Shown: positions 1 to 9,243 of the stretch, piece by piece
Layout: each line of letters starts with the position of its first letter
Position numbering within the stretch: the stretch's first letter is position 1
Made by a program: the position numbers and the translations under genes
Notes under the pieces: model-generated
What the model was told of the DNA's origin: nothing
Seen by the model: the letters and a program-made list of their open reading frames with translations, nothing else
The model's database searches: none
Source: an uncultured Cellvibrionales bacterium
GTDB lineage: Bacteria > Pseudomonadota > Gammaproteobacteria > Pseudomonadales > Porticoccaceae
Assembly (NCBI GenBank): GCA_913062605.1
Contig: CAJXWQ010000016.1
Coordinates: 1-41,771, forward strand
Reading direction: 5' to 3'
Length of the DNA stretch: 41,771 bases

Positions 1-75
1 TTTTTTTTTCAAGCAGAAGACGGCATACGAGATATATCAGTGTGACTGGAGTTCAGACGTGTGCTCTTCCGATCT
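1..75 (+). other. Untrimmed Illumina adapter (artefact)
   Basis: Nine T residues are followed by the standard P7 flow-cell oligonucleotide (10-33, beginning CAAGCAGAAGACGG and ending CGAGAT). An 8-base index ATATCAGT (34-41) comes next, then the TruSeq index/read-2 primer (42-75, beginning GTGACTGGAGTTC and ending CTTCCGATCT). The order and spacing are those of a library adapter, so this is sequencing carry-over at a contig end, not genome. Genuine sequence starts at about base 76. Confidence 0.98.
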
Positions 76-98
76 TATTGCCCTTTAACTCTTTGCCG

Positions 99-1118
99 TT
101 ATATCCAAGTCGTTACATTAAAAAACACCGTGATGAAAACTATCATAAATAGCAATGGCGCCAGTGCGCGGGAGGCAGTGTTAAGCCACAGGGCTTGAAC
201 TGTATTGCCCCGTCCATCGAAATAGGTGACAGCAACGACGGCAGCGAGTGCGGCAAACACCAATACCGAGGAGGCCACCATAAACTTATCAAGGCGGGTG
301 AGATAAGCGATGGGCGGCAATATTGAGGCTATGGCGAAGCGGTAGGCGATCAGGGTCAACATGGCTGTGGCCACCAGACCGACACGAGGTGGCACGAATT
401 CAAGCGGTATCCAGAACACCGTCCAGGTCATCATCACCACCAGAAACAACGGTACCAGCAACTGCCAAGTGTAAAAGCCGGTAAGGCGTTGGGCCTGGAA
501 GATGACATCCAATCGACTTATGGTCCGATCAACGGGCGCGACATAATGCTCGCTGGTGCGGCTACCTCCCAGCTGAATTTGCCAATTGGCTACCGATAAA
601 TGCTCTGCCATGCCTAGTTTTTGAGAAGACGTCACAACCTTCACATCCTGCACTTCGTATTTCGAAATCAGGGTGAAATACAGTTCTTGGTGGTCAAACG
701 GAAAATTTGAAAGATCTGCCTGAAAAGTGAAGTCACCATAAGCACGCAGGACCTTTATCACACGGCCGTCGGGGGCTACATTTAATTCTGGATCGTAGAC
801 GCGCTCAATAGTCCTGCGGTTCAGTAGCATCAGTCCGGGCGTCCATATCTGAGATACTTCCACCGTGCACGGTGTTAAGCCGCTGTGTACCAGCCGAGAA
901 TCCATCCATTCGGCTCGTATAAATACGTCGCTGACAAAGCTTTGCTGTGCGTCCTCGATCTTGGTCAGGTCATTTAAGTAGAGGTGGATGCCAACTTCTA
1001 CCAGCCCACTGTCCGTGTTCGGAAGCGTACCGAGGTCGTGATCGCGGAAATTACAGGCCTCCGCGAACACTTGCCCGGCAAACAAGAGCACCACTAAACC
1101 TGCCAAAGACCTGATCAC
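99..1118 (-). CDS. Prokaryotic pentameric ligand-gated ion channel (Cys-loop/GLIC-like)
   Basis: The product is a predicted inner-membrane ligand-gated channel of about 339 residues. It has an N-terminal signal peptide, a beta-rich extracellular domain with the FPFD loop (residues ~139-142, the counterpart of the Cys-loop, here without the cysteine pair), and then four hydrophobic segments from about residue 215 on. A proline-containing pre-M2 and a long M2 helix are included, and the chain ends just after M4, as in GLIC and ELIC. I chose the GTG at 1118 because GGAG lies 7 bases upstream and the signal peptide then starts cleanly. The ATG at 1166 would add 16 residues and lacks a ribosome site. 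The ligand cannot be read from the sequence. It lies next to the adapter-bearing contig end but its stop is inside, so it is complete. Confidence 0.85.
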   Translation of the reverse strand: MIRSLAGLVVLLFAGQVFAEACNFRDHDLGTLPNTDSGLVEVGIHLYLNDLTKIEDAQQSFVSDVFIRAEWMDSRLVHSGLTPCTVEVSQIWTPGLMLLNRRTIERVYDPELNVAPDGRVIKVLRAYGDFTFQADLSNFPFDHQELYFTLISKYEVQDVKVVTSSQKLGMAEHLSVANWQIQLGGSRTSEHYVAPVDRTISRLDVIFQAQRLTGFYTWQLLVPLFLVVMMTWTVFWIPLEFVPPRVGLVATAMLTLIAYRFAIASILPPIAYLTRLDKFMVASSVLVFAALAAVVAVTYFDGRGNTVQALWLNTASRALAPLLFMIVFITVFFNVTTWI

Positions 1119-1319
1119 TCTTATTCTCCATATAAAAAAGAGGAGAAAAAAGGATGCAGTTGGCACATTTCCTTATGTAGTAATTGCACCCAATTTTTAG
1201 TTACTAGCCTTTAGATTATTGTTCCTTCGTGCCTTGAAAGCCAATCTGAGAAAAGGAGACATATGTATTTACCCTTATCCATGTAAAAATTTTCGTCCCC
1301 TTTTCGTCCATTTTTGGGG

Positions 1320-1471
1320 TATGGAGGGATAAAGACTTCCTGAATATCAACACCCAGGGCTTGTACCCGGTCAGTGAAAGCACTGGTGATGCAAGAGGTA
1401 TTTTGTCGGCGGGTATAGACGGTATTAACGTTGCTGAAGCGGTAACACTGGGTATATTGAAACAGGTATAA
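1320..1471 (+). pseudogene. C-terminal remnant of an FAD-dependent dehydrogenase (COG2509-like)
   Basis: One plus-strand frame translates to a stretch running from RDKDFLNINTQGLYPV to GILSAGIDGINVAEAV and then a TAA stop at 1469-1471. This matches the conserved C-terminal FAD-binding end of the uncharacterised FAD-dependent dehydrogenase family, which typically reads GLYPxGEGAGYAGGIxSAAxDGIxxAEA. The canonical GEGAGYAG has become SESTGDAR and similarity fades upstream of about 1320, so only about 50 codons survive. There is no start codon or upstream body in the window. It overlaps an antisense open frame of 89 codons that I consider spurious. Family assignment is from memory of the motif. 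Confidence 0.6.
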
Positions 1472-1496
1472 CGAATTCATTGACTAACACTTGTAC

Positions 1497-2309
1497 CTAA
1501 TGCCACTGCCGGGGATCAGTTTGATAATACTCTTGTAACTCTCCGTACAGCTTGGGGTGTTTTTTGGAGAGCTGCCGTGGTTTCTCAAAAAATGTTTCTG
1601 TGGCAACTGCAAAGAATTCTGCTGGGTTGGTTGCACCGTATTCATCCATCGTTGTTTTATGATGCCGTAAACTGGCCCACTTTAGCTTTTCAAACTCCCC
1701 GGATAAAACCTTAGCCCAAGATCCATAGCAATTGCGGCGTAGCGGTGGCGCACCATTGGTTGATCCCGATGCGGAGTCCAGTTGATGGGCGAATTCATGC
1801 AATACCACATTGCGACCATCGGTAAAATCAGAGGCACCAGAAACCACATCATCCCAAGATAGAACCACTTTGCCATTACTCCAGGATTCACCGGAAAGGT
1901 TGTGAGCGGCAAGGGCTACCGTTCCATCTTTCTGGCGCTGTTCCCGTTCAGTTCTGAACCCATAAGGGTATACCAGCACAGAATAAAGCTTTGGATAGAC
2001 CGCGGTCTTCGGGTGTTGAAGTAGCAACAAACAGGCCTGAGCGGAGATGGTGACTTTAATCTCATCGGTCATTTCCAACCCGGCGCAACCCTCAAATCGT
2101 TTTTTGGAGATAAACAGGTTGATGAGCTGTTGCAGCTTGGTTTTCTCCTCAGGTTCAAGAGCAGAATAAACAGGAAGATTAGCCTCCAATATTGAATGCC
2201 ATGTTCCTGGGAAAGGCTTATTACGAATCCAGCGATTTTTCCATAGGGGGATATAGAATGCCAGGAAGACAAACACAACGATCAGGATAAGAAAGAGGGT
2301 GGCAATCAT
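1497..2309 (-). CDS. mtfA: MtfA-type zinc metallopeptidase (M90)
   Basis: MtfA is a zinc-dependent peptidase; in E. coli it binds and inactivates the glucose repressor Mlc. The 270-residue protein has one N-terminal membrane segment (residues ~3-23) followed by a soluble domain. The HEFAH zinc motif is at 171-175, and a downstream NPAEFFAVATETFFE segment supplies the usual third glutamate region. The length matches the family, whose Pseudomonas members also carry the membrane anchor. The start is ATG with a weak upstream GAG. It is a single gene here, with no Mlc or PTS gene nearby, so the glucose role is not implied by context. Confidence 0.9.
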   Translation of the reverse strand: MIATLFLILIVVFVFLAFYIPLWKNRWIRNKPFPGTWHSILEANLPVYSALEPEEKTKLQQLINLFISKKRFEGCAGLEMTDEIKVTISAQACLLLLQHPKTAVYPKLYSVLVYPYGFRTEREQRQKDGTVALAAHNLSGESWSNGKVVLSWDDVVSGASDFTDGRNVVLHEFAHQLDSASGSTNGAPPLRRNCYGSWAKVLSGEFEKLKWASLRHHKTTMDEYGATNPAEFFAVATETFFEKPRQLSKKHPKLYGELQEYYQTDPRQWH

Positions 2310-2367
2310 ATTGACTCGTCTACATAGATGGTGTGTTCGTCATGCGCTAGTTTTGATTCACATGTAC

Positions 2368-2820
2368 TCAGCGGTTAACTTCGTGGCAGTTGACACAACC
2401 ACCTGCAAGCCGACCAGCACGATAATAGCTAGCTGGTTTCATAGTCGCGGCTGTGCGGGCTTTTCCCACATCGGTCACGAAATCGTCCATAAAGTCTTGT
2501 AGAAAAGGGTGACTCGAACCCGCCTCACCAGCTTGCAGACTAGACCCAATCCGTTCGATATTGCGCAGCGCATCCAATACTTGCTGTTGTTGAATAGATT
2601 GCTCGGTATTGACTTTCACCAGCGCCTTATCCAATAGCTGTAACTGAAATGCGAGTTGATCCATCCGTGAGCGAAACTCCTGCTCGCTGACATAGTTAAA
2701 ATCAGGTGGATACGTAACTTTACGTGCCATAGCCGCGATACCGTTGCATCCGCTAATCACTAAAACGGCTGAGAGCAATAAAATCATGCGCAGGACAGAT
2801 AGAGGCTGTTGTTTTTTCAT
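2368..2820 (-). CDS. Lipoprotein with a C-terminal heme c motif
   Basis: A 150-residue predicted lipoprotein. A basic start (MKKQQ), hydrophobic stretch and lipobox VISGC put the acylated cysteine at residue 25. A mostly helical middle follows, and a single CVNCH heme-attachment motif lies at residues 142-146, four residues from the end. A four-helix protein with a C-terminal CXXCH resembles the cytochrome c-prime/c556 architecture, so a periplasmic monoheme cytochrome is likely. Its redox partner is not evident. The ATG at 2820 is preferred because GAGGAG lies 9 bases upstream; the TTG at 2829 abuts that site. It is a separate transcript from mtfA by spacing (~58 bases). Confidence 0.7.
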   Translation of the reverse strand: MKKQQPLSVLRMILLLSAVLVISGCNGIAAMARKVTYPPDFNYVSEQEFRSRMDQLAFQLQLLDKALVKVNTEQSIQQQQVLDALRNIERIGSSLQAGEAGSSHPFLQDFMDDFVTDVGKARTAATMKPASYYRAGRLAGGCVNCHEVNR

Positions 2821-2914
2821 TGAGATCAACTCCTCAAAGTGGGCGGTGGATGCTCTCCACTCTCCTTAAATGTTTATTACAGCAATATGAAGCCATAGAC
2901 CCTGTATGAGCTTT

Positions 2915-3334
2915 CTAATCTTGATTTAGAGAACATTTCCCAGAAATTCTTACCTGACGCCCCATATGTCCACCGCCAGATACGCTAAAACCTGAACCAG
3001 CATCAATACCGGCATTAACATGAAAAGCATTAGAACCTTTATTGTAAAAAAATTGCATAGAGTTACTGAGGGCTACAATTTGAAAACCTAATTTGCTCTT
3101 CAAGGTTAAATTATGGGTACCAGCCATTTCTTTGCTACTGCTTTTAATGACTAAGCTGTCCCCATTGATGGTCACTACTATATCCCCACCATCGGTTTTC
3201 ATAGATTTCCCACGGCCTGTCCAATACACGTTGTCATAGGAGCATTCATAAACCACTACTTCTTCATTTGCATAGCTATTGCTTGTTAGAAATAGAGAAA
3301 CAACTATCGTCATTAACAGACTTTTTTTCATCAT
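2915..3334 (-). CDS. Secreted protein of unknown function
   Basis: I do not recognise this 139-residue protein. It has a clear Sec signal peptide (MMKKSLLM..., cleavage near SYA-NEE at residues ~22-23) and then a small domain rich in beta-prone segments. Two cysteines (in YECSY near the mature N-terminus and GKCSL near the end) could pair in the periplasm. A glycine-rich stretch GSGFSVSGGGHMG lies near residues 113-125. The two adjacent ATG codons have no good ribosome site in front. It stands alone between the heme lipoprotein and the divergent ygiQ. Confidence 0.6.
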   Translation of the reverse strand: MMKKSLLMTIVVSLFLTSNSYANEEVVVYECSYDNVYWTGRGKSMKTDGGDIVVTINGDSLVIKSSSKEMAGTHNLTLKSKLGFQIVALSNSMQFFYNKGSNAFHVNAGIDAGSGFSVSGGGHMGRQVRISGKCSLNQD

Positions 3335-3528
3335 AAGGGAACCAGGCCTTTGTTTATGATTGCTTGTATATGAGACCAGTCTACATTAGTTCTGGTTCAC
3401 AATACTATGTCACTTAATGCTGGTTAACCTTGATCAATGTGGGCTCATGAGAATGGGCGTGAGAAGGCTGTGTGTGGGCAGCCTAGGTGATATAACGTGC
3501 TAGTTTCCATAACTATCAGGGCTTTCTG

Positions 3529-3534
3529 TATAAT
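3529..3534 (+). promoter_or_regulatory. Probable -10 element of the ygiQ promoter
   Basis: A perfect TATAAT sits 30 bases upstream of the ygiQ start codon and is preceded directly by TG. No good -35 hexamer is visible at 16-18 bases, so the call rests on the -10 and its position. The rest of the 3335-3563 gap shows no gene or strong hairpin. Confidence 0.45.
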
Positions 3535-3563
3535 GTGCGCCCCTTCCTGATTGCTCGATAATT

Positions 3564-5759
3564 ATGACGCAACCAATTACATCGATTTTCTCCCATCGCA
3601 AGTACTGGGCTGAGTGCTATGGCACTGCACCATTTTTGCCCATGTCTCGGGCGGAAATGGATGAGTTGGGCTGGGACAGCTGCGACATTATTATCGTTAC
3701 CGGTGATGCCTATGTAGACCACCCCAGCTTTGGTATGGCGGTAATCGGTCGCAGTCTTGAGGCTCAGGGTTTCAGAGTCGGTATTATTGCCCAGCCGGAT
3801 TGGACCTCTAAAGACGCATTTATGGCATTGGGCGAGCCTAACCTGTTCTTTGGTGTCACCGCGGGCAATATGGATTCGATGATTAATCGCTATACGGCGG
3901 ATCGCCGTATGCGCCACGATGATGCCTATACACCCCATAATGAAGGCGGTAAACGACCAGATCGTGCAGTAACAGTCTATTCTCAACGTTGCAAAGAAGC
4001 CTACAAACATGTGCCACTGATTATTGGCAGTATTGAAGCCAGCTTGCGCCGTTTGGCCCATTACGATTATTGGTCTGATTCCGTTCGCCGTTCTGTCTTG
4101 GTGGATTCCACGGCAGATATTTTGCTCTACGGTAATGCTGAACGAGCGATTATTGATATTGCCCACCGTATTGCCAGTGGTGAAAAGGTTTCCGAGATTA
4201 CCGATATTCGGGGTACCGCGTTTATTCGTAAAGCCGTTCCCGATGGCTGGCGAGAAATTGATTCCACCCGTATTGATGCACCGGGGAAAATAGACGCACT
4301 GCTGAGCCCTTATCAACGAACGGATCAAAAAGACCCCGCAAGCTGTTCGTCTAATGCTACAAGCAATACGACATCTACTGAAGATGCAGATGCCCCCCAA
4401 GTGATTACTATTCTGCCCCATTCAGATGCCAAGCCAGCTAATGATGAGCAGGCATATATTCGGTTACCGTCCTACGAAAAACTCAGAAACGATTCGGTAC
4501 TTTATGCCCATGCATCACGGGTGTTTCACAAAGAGACTAACCCCGGTAATGCTCGGGTACTGGTACAGCGTCATGGCATTCACGAGCTGTGGATGAACCC
4601 ACCGCCGATTCCGTTGGAAACAGATGAGATGGACTGGGTGTTTGATCATGCCTATCAGCGCGTGCCCCATCCAACGTATGGGGGTGCAAACATTCCTGCC
4701 TACGAAATGATTCGGTTTTCCATCAACATTATGCGGGGCTGTTTTGGTGGCTGTACATTCTGCTCTATTACCGAGCACGAAGGGCGGATTATTCAAAGTC
4801 GCTCTGAAGATTCCATTATCAGTGAAGTGGAAAAAATCCGGGATATGGTCCCCGGCTTCACCGGGACAATTTCGGACCTAGGTGGCCCCACAGCCAACAT
4901 GTACAACCTTACCTGTAAGAGTAAGGACATCGAAGAAAGCTGCCGACGCCCCTCTTGTGTATTCCCTGGTATCTGTAAAAACCTGATTACTGATCATAGC
5001 CCTACAACACAGCTGTATCGCCGTGCCAGAGCCGTACCGGGCGTTAAGCGAGTGGCGATTGCCTCTGGCTTGCGTTATGACCTGGCGGTGGAAGATCCAG
5101 AATATGTGAAGGAATTAGTAACGCACCACGTGGGGGGTTACCTGAAGATTGCACCGGAACACACGGAAGACGGGCCTCTGTCGATGATGATGAAGCCGGG
5201 CATGGGAACCTATGACCGTTTCAAGAAAATGTTCGATAAATATTCCAGAGAGGCCGGAAAAGAGCAGTATTTAATTCCCTATTTTATTTCGGCACACCCT
5301 GGCACCACCGACGAAGATATGATCAATCTGGCGCTCTGGCTAAAAGAGAATGAATTCCGGGTAGATCAGGTACAGAATTTTTATCCCTCGCCCATGTGCT
5401 CAGCGACCGCTATGTATCATGCGGAGAAGAACCCCCTCAAACGGGTGAAATATAAAAGCGATAAAATTTTCAGCGCAAAAACCAAAGCACAACGCACTTT
5501 GCATAAAGCGTTACTTCGATACCATGATCCTGATAATTGGGTACTGGTTCGTGCAGCTTTGAAGAAAGCGGGTTTGGCCAGGCTAATTGGTAGCGGAAAG
5601 CACCAGTTAGTGCCTTCAGAAGAGGCAGAACTGAAAGGTAAGCAGCAACAAATGAAAGGCGGCCGCCGTGCACTGACTCAGCATACGGGTTTGCCACCGA
5701 AGGGTAGAGTATCTAAGGGTAGGGCACCTAAGAAAGCTCGTAGAAGAACTCGACTTTAA
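3564..5759 (+). CDS. ygiQ: YgiQ family radical SAM protein
   Basis: A 731-residue member of the UPF0313/YgiQ family, whose chemistry is not established. The radical-SAM cluster motif CX3CX2C is at C393, C397 and C400 ([16 protein letters not shown]). The family N-terminus ([17 protein letters not shown]..., [22 protein letters not shown]) and a second cysteine group ([21 protein letters not shown]) are present. The C-terminus is basic and low in complexity ([19 protein letters not shown]), as is usual in this family. An extension around residues 255-295, rich in Ser/Thr/Asp, separates two conserved blocks. The start follows a TATAAT promoter, though its ribosome site is weak. It is monocistronic, convergent with the diguanylate cyclase. 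Confidence 0.93.
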   Translation: MTQPITSIFSHRKYWAECYGTAPFLPMSRAEMDELGWDSCDIIIVTGDAYVDHPSFGMAVIGRSLEAQGFRVGIIAQPDWTSKDAFMALGEPNLFFGVTAGNMDSMINRYTADRRMRHDDAYTPHNEGGKRPDRAVTVYSQRCKEAYKHVPLIIGSIEASLRRLAHYDYWSDSVRRSVLVDSTADILLYGNAERAIIDIAHRIASGEKVSEITDIRGTAFIRKAVPDGWREIDSTRIDAPGKIDALLSPYQRTDQKDPASCSSNATSNTTSTEDADAPQVITILPHSDAKPANDEQAYIRLPSYEKLRNDSVLYAHASRVFHKETNPGNARVLVQRHGIHELWMNPPPIPLETDEMDWVFDHAYQRVPHPTYGGANIPAYEMIRFSINIMRGCFGGCTFCSITEHEGRIIQSRSEDSIISEVEKIRDMVPGFTGTISDLGGPTANMYNLTCKSKDIEESCRRPSCVFPGICKNLITDHSPTTQLYRRARAVPGVKRVAIASGLRYDLAVEDPEYVKELVTHHVGGYLKIAPEHTEDGPLSMMMKPGMGTYDRFKKMFDKYSREAGKEQYLIPYFISAHPGTTDEDMINLALWLKENEFRVDQVQNFYPSPMCSATAMYHAEKNPLKRVKYKSDKIFSAKTKAQRTLHKALLRYHDPDNWVLVRAALKKAGLARLIGSGKHQLVPSEEAELKGKQQQMKGGRRALTQHTGLPPKGRVSKGRAPKKARRRTRL

Positions 5760-5798
5760 CGAAATGTGAGGCTCATACAGTCAAGGATGATGGGTCTT

Positions 5799-6575
5799 TT
5801 AAACGATAGACGCTGCCACACTTACTTCTTCCTGAAAAAAAGCAGCATTCCCTTTCCCTTTATTCTTGGCTAGATACATAGCGCTATCAGCATCGCTGAA
5901 TAGTTGGTCTATCGTGGCGCTTTTCTCATAATCTAAAAAGCGTATTCCAATACTGGCACTCACCTTTAATTGCTTACCGTCAAAATCAAGTGGCTTGCTG
6001 ATGGTATGGATAAGCCTGTCGGCGATGAGTTCGGCTCTATCGAGAGCTTCTTGTTTATCTGCTTTAAGGTCACCCATGACGACAATAAACTCATCTCCGC
6101 CTAGACGACCGATAATATCTTCGGTACGAGTGACAGATGCCAAGCGTTTTGCGATCTCGACGAGCATTGCATCTCCAGCCTCATGACCATGGATGTCGTT
6201 TATCGGCTTGAAGTCATCTAGGTCAAGTATCATTACGGCCCCATAGACCCCATGTCTTATGGCTCTGGATAGGGTTTTTCCCGTATGACGCAATATGAGT
6301 CGTCGATTAGCGAGTTGTGTCAACGGATCAATCCAGGACATCTGTTGAATTTGATCAATGGCCTGATCGTGGGCTTTTACAAAGGGTTTGATGACCCAGA
6401 AGTAGATGACGGGTGTCGCTAAGATGACGAGCGAGAATATATTCAGTACGGCGTCTTGAAAGAAGGTTAATTGAAGTGAAGCTTTTGACAGTATCGCCAG
6501 GATTAAAAACCCTGAAGCAGAGACAATGCCAATGATACGGACGGTTACCTGTGATTTAGTTGGAAGTTCTATCAT
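5799..6575 (-). CDS. Membrane-anchored diguanylate cyclase
   Basis: It makes cyclic di-GMP from two GTP. Two N-terminal membrane segments (residues ~11-32 and ~42-62) with a very short periplasmic loop lead into a GGDEF domain. The active-site GGDEF is at 159-163 and an intact inhibitory I-site RTED is at 150-153, exactly five residues before it. The enzyme should therefore be both active and product-inhibited. There is no PAS, HAMP or EAL domain, so the input signal is unknown. At 258 residues it is a compact member of the family. It stands alone, convergent with ygiQ, with only 39 bases between the stops. Confidence 0.92.
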   Translation of the reverse strand: MIELPTKSQVTVRIIGIVSASGFLILAILSKASLQLTFFQDAVLNIFSLVILATPVIYFWVIKPFVKAHDQAIDQIQQMSWIDPLTQLANRRLILRHTGKTLSRAIRHGVYGAVMILDLDDFKPINDIHGHEAGDAMLVEIAKRLASVTRTEDIIGRLGGDEFIVVMGDLKADKQEALDRAELIADRLIHTISKPLDFDGKQLKVSASIGIRFLDYEKSATIDQLFSDADSAMYLAKNKGKGNAAFFQEEVSVAASIV

Positions 6576-6720
6576 TCTGTTTTAGCCGCCTATGGGTAAG
6601 TACGTTAACCCCAGAATTAATTATGATCTTCGATAGTTTTAACCAATTGTCTGTTGATAGTCTCTGTAGAGTGTACTCTATGAGCACCCCAAGCGAATGT
6701 ATTATTTGGACAGAGAAGAT

Positions 6721-7110
6721 TCAATCCTGTTTGGGATCCAAAAGTTGTACTACCTGAACACCAGCTTCCCGTCGCTTTCCTGCCTCATGTAAGACTGTGA
6801 GGTAATTCTGCCAGTACTTGTTATGGTTGGTGGCGAGGTCATAGAGGTAGTCCCAGCTGTAGATGCCGGTATCGTGGCCGTCGCTGAAGGTGATTTGTAG
6901 GGCGTAGTTACCGGAGGATTCGAGCCCCGTAATTTTGATGTCTTTTTTACCATGCTGAAGAATTTCCTGGCCTTTACCATGGCCACGTACCTCGGCACTG
7001 GGGGAGTGAACACGCAGATATTCACCGGTCAGAGTGAAGTGATCGCCATTACTGTATTCCAGAGAAAGGCTACCGTCTTCTTTGTGAAGTTTTATCTTGG
7101 TGGGCACCAT
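6721..7110 (-). CDS. DUF971 protein, downstream partner of hslVU
   Basis: A small protein of about 129 residues with the DUF971 fold, also found at the N-terminus of gamma-butyrobetaine hydroxylases. Conserved parts are the start PTKIKLHKEDGSLSLEYSNG, the central SAEVRGHG and the segment ITFSDGHDTGIYSWDYLYDL. It follows hslU by 84 bases on the same strand, an arrangement common in Pseudomonas and relatives, which suggests cotranscription. No function is established. I prefer the ATG at 7110 because family members begin close to this point; a GTG at 7122 is in frame. Neither has a strong ribosome site. Confidence 0.85.
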   Translation of the reverse strand: MVPTKIKLHKEDGSLSLEYSNGDHFTLTGEYLRVHSPSAEVRGHGKGQEILQHGKKDIKITGLESSGNYALQITFSDGHDTGIYSWDYLYDLATNHNKYWQNYLTVLHEAGKRREAGVQVVQLLDPKQD

Positions 7111-7206
7111 ATGCTTGGTCACTGTGTTCTTGAAGCTAAGTTTACTGAAGGCCAGTTTTTTAAAGACAAGATTGACATCAAATAGATGCCAAGCTTGTCG
7201 GTATCA

Positions 7207-8538
7207 TTAAAGAATAAACCGCGAAAGGTCTTCATTCTGCGAAATGTCGTTAAGGTGCTCGTCCACATAGGTTTGGTCGATGTCAACCTTCACGCCTTTG
7301 GCGGCAAGGTCGGCGGCTTCAAAGGAAATCTCTTCCAGTAGTCGTTCCATGATTGTATGAAGACGTCGGGCGCCGATGTTTTCGGTACGTTCATTCACTT
7401 CAAAGGCGATTTCGGCAACCCGCTTAACCCCGTCAGCGTGGAAGGTGACATCCAGGTTTTCGGTGGCCAACAATTCCCGGTACTGTTCGGTGAGCGAGGC
7501 GCTGGGCTCAGTGAGAATTCGTTCAAAATCTTCACTGGTTAGGGACGTCAGTTCTACTCGGATAGGCAGACGGCCCTGCATTTCGGGAATCAGATCTGAT
7601 GGCTTGGAGAAGTGGAAGGCACCGGAAGCAATAAACAGGATGTGATCTGTTTTCACCATGCCGTATTTGGTTGTTACAGTGCAGCCTTCGATCAGCGGAA
7701 GTAAATCGCGCTGAACACCCTCGCGAGACACATCGGTGCCTGAGGTTTCACCACGTTTGGCTACTTTGTCAATTTCATCGATAAACACGATACCGGTTTG
7801 TTCGGCAGATTCCACGGCACGAATTTTTAGCTCTTCTTCATTCACCAGCTTGGCGGCCTCTTCTTCGCTGATTTGGGCTATGGCTTGGGCTACTGTCATT
7901 TTTCGTGTGCTGGTTTTATTTTGCCCCATATTGGAAAACATACCCTGAAGCTGGTTGGTCATCTCTTCCATGCCGGGAGGGGCCATAATCTCCACCCCTA
8001 TCGGGGCATCGCTAACATCGACATCAATTTCTTTATCGTTCAGCTCGCCTTCGCGAAGTTTTTTGCGAAATACCTGACGAGTGGTTGATTCAGTCGGTTC
8101 TTCTTCTTCTTCGACACTGCGAGCAGGTGGTAGCAATGCGTTCAGTACCCGTTCTTCGGCAGCATCCATGGCGCGTTGCTGTACCTTGTGCATTTCCTGT
8201 TCACGCAATTGCTTGATGGAGGTTTCTACCAAGTCTCGAATAATGGATTCAACATCCTTGCCCACATAGCCGACCTCGGTAAATTTGGTGGCTTCTACTT
8301 TGACAAAAGGTGCGTTGGCGAGTCGTGCCAGACGGCGGGCAATTTCGGTTTTACCCACACCGGTTGGACCGATCATCAGGATGTTTTTTGGGGTTACTTC
8401 ATTACGCAGTTCCTGTTCGAGCTGCATGCGACGCCAGCGGTTGCGCAGGGCGATGGCCACAGCACGTTTGGCCGCATCTTGTCCGACGATGTGAGTGTCC
8501 AGTTCGTGGACAATTTCGCGGGGTGTCATATTGGACAT
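7207..8538 (-). CDS. hslU: HslU, ATPase subunit of the HslVU protease
   Basis: An AAA+ unfoldase that feeds substrates to HslV in the cytoplasm. Visible features are Walker A GPTGVGKT (57-64), the central I-domain between about residues 110 and 240, Walker B IVFIDEID, the sensor/arginine-finger region around [12 protein letters not shown], and the canonical C-terminal tail ending SRFIL that inserts into HslV. The 443 residues match the usual length. The start is ATG with AAAGG 9 bases upstream. It follows hslV by 123 bases that hold no obvious terminator, so both should be read from the heat-shock promoter upstream of hslV. Confidence 0.98.
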   Translation of the reverse strand: MSNMTPREIVHELDTHIVGQDAAKRAVAIALRNRWRRMQLEQELRNEVTPKNILMIGPTGVGKTEIARRLARLANAPFVKVEATKFTEVGYVGKDVESIIRDLVETSIKQLREQEMHKVQQRAMDAAEERVLNALLPPARSVEEEEEPTESTTRQVFRKKLREGELNDKEIDVDVSDAPIGVEIMAPPGMEEMTNQLQGMFSNMGQNKTSTRKMTVAQAIAQISEEEAAKLVNEEELKIRAVESAEQTGIVFIDEIDKVAKRGETSGTDVSREGVQRDLLPLIEGCTVTTKYGMVKTDHILFIASGAFHFSKPSDLIPEMQGRLPIRVELTSLTSEDFERILTEPSASLTEQYRELLATENLDVTFHADGVKRVAEIAFEVNERTENIGARRLHTIMERLLEEISFEAADLAAKGVKVDIDQTYVDEHLNDISQNEDLSRFIL

Positions 8539-8661
8539 ATCAATAAACCTTTAATTTGGGCATGTCTGAAAGTGTTGTGAGTGGCGCTTCTTTCAGTCAT
8601 CGAATTTTTTAGTAGTTAATCTAGTAGTCTAATGCTTCGATCTAGCACTTGAATTCTTCTT

Positions 8662-9201
8662 TTAGTACTCAAGTTCCTCGATGGTGCGGTTATGGTTGGT
8701 GTAGATGCAGATATCACCTGCTATCTCGAGACCTTTCTCCACGATGGTTTTGGCATCGAGGTCAGTGTTGTCCAATAACGCACGTGCGCCAGATTGGGCG
8801 AAGGGGCCACCAGAACCAATAGCAATCAAGTCATCTTCGGGCTGAATGACATCACCATTGCCGGTGATAATCAGTGAGGCATCCTTGTTGGCAACTGCCA
8901 GCAGTGCTTCCAGTTTTCTCAGAATTCGGTCTGAGCGCCAGTCTTTGGCCAGTTCTACGGCAGCCCGGGTAAGGTTTCCACGATGCTCTTCCAGTTTGGC
9001 TTCAAAGCGTTCAAATAGGGTGAAGGCATCGGCAGTGCCACCGGCAAATCCAGCAATAACTTCATCGTTATAGAGTCGACGTACTTTTCGGGCGTTGCCC
9101 TTCATGACGGTGTTGCCAAGCGTTACTTGTCCGTCGCCGCCGATCACAACTTTGCCGTTGCGGCGCACGGAGAGAATAGTGGTGCCACGATATTGTTCCA
9201 A
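8662..9201 (-). CDS. hslV: HslV, peptidase subunit of the HslVU protease
   Basis: A proteasome-like threonine peptidase. The protein begins [16 protein letters not shown], so a six-residue propeptide would be removed to expose the catalytic Thr7, unlike the E. coli form in which only Met precedes the threonine. Conserved blocks are [38 protein letters not shown] and [16 protein letters not shown]. At 179 residues it is normal length. The start codon is TTG with GGAG 7 bases upstream; no better start is in frame between it and the TTI motif. First gene of the hslV-hslU-DUF971 unit. Confidence 0.97.
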   Translation of the reverse strand: MEQYRGTTILSVRRNGKVVIGGDGQVTLGNTVMKGNARKVRRLYNDEVIAGFAGGTADAFTLFERFEAKLEEHRGNLTRAAVELAKDWRSDRILRKLEALLAVANKDASLIITGNGDVIQPEDDLIAIGSGGPFAQSGARALLDNTDLDAKTIVEKGLEIAGDICIYTNHNRTIEELEY

Positions 9202-9243
9202 GGGGAGTCTCCTGTGGGAATTTTTATTAACTGGCTTGGAGGT

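Noticed and set aside
1211..1480. An 89-codon open frame on the minus strand
   Set aside because: It has no ribosome site or recognisable domain, and the plus strand of the same bases encodes the remnant of an FAD-dependent dehydrogenase C-terminus, so the frame is probably a shadow.
2299..2502. A 67-codon plus-strand frame across the mtfA/lipoprotein gap
   Set aside because: It lies antisense to the heme-motif region of the lipoprotein and has no ribosome site or family resemblance.
3516..4421. A 301-codon frame antisense to ygiQ
   Set aside because: It is fully antisense to a strongly conserved radical SAM gene, and its translation has the low-complexity look of a reverse-frame shadow.
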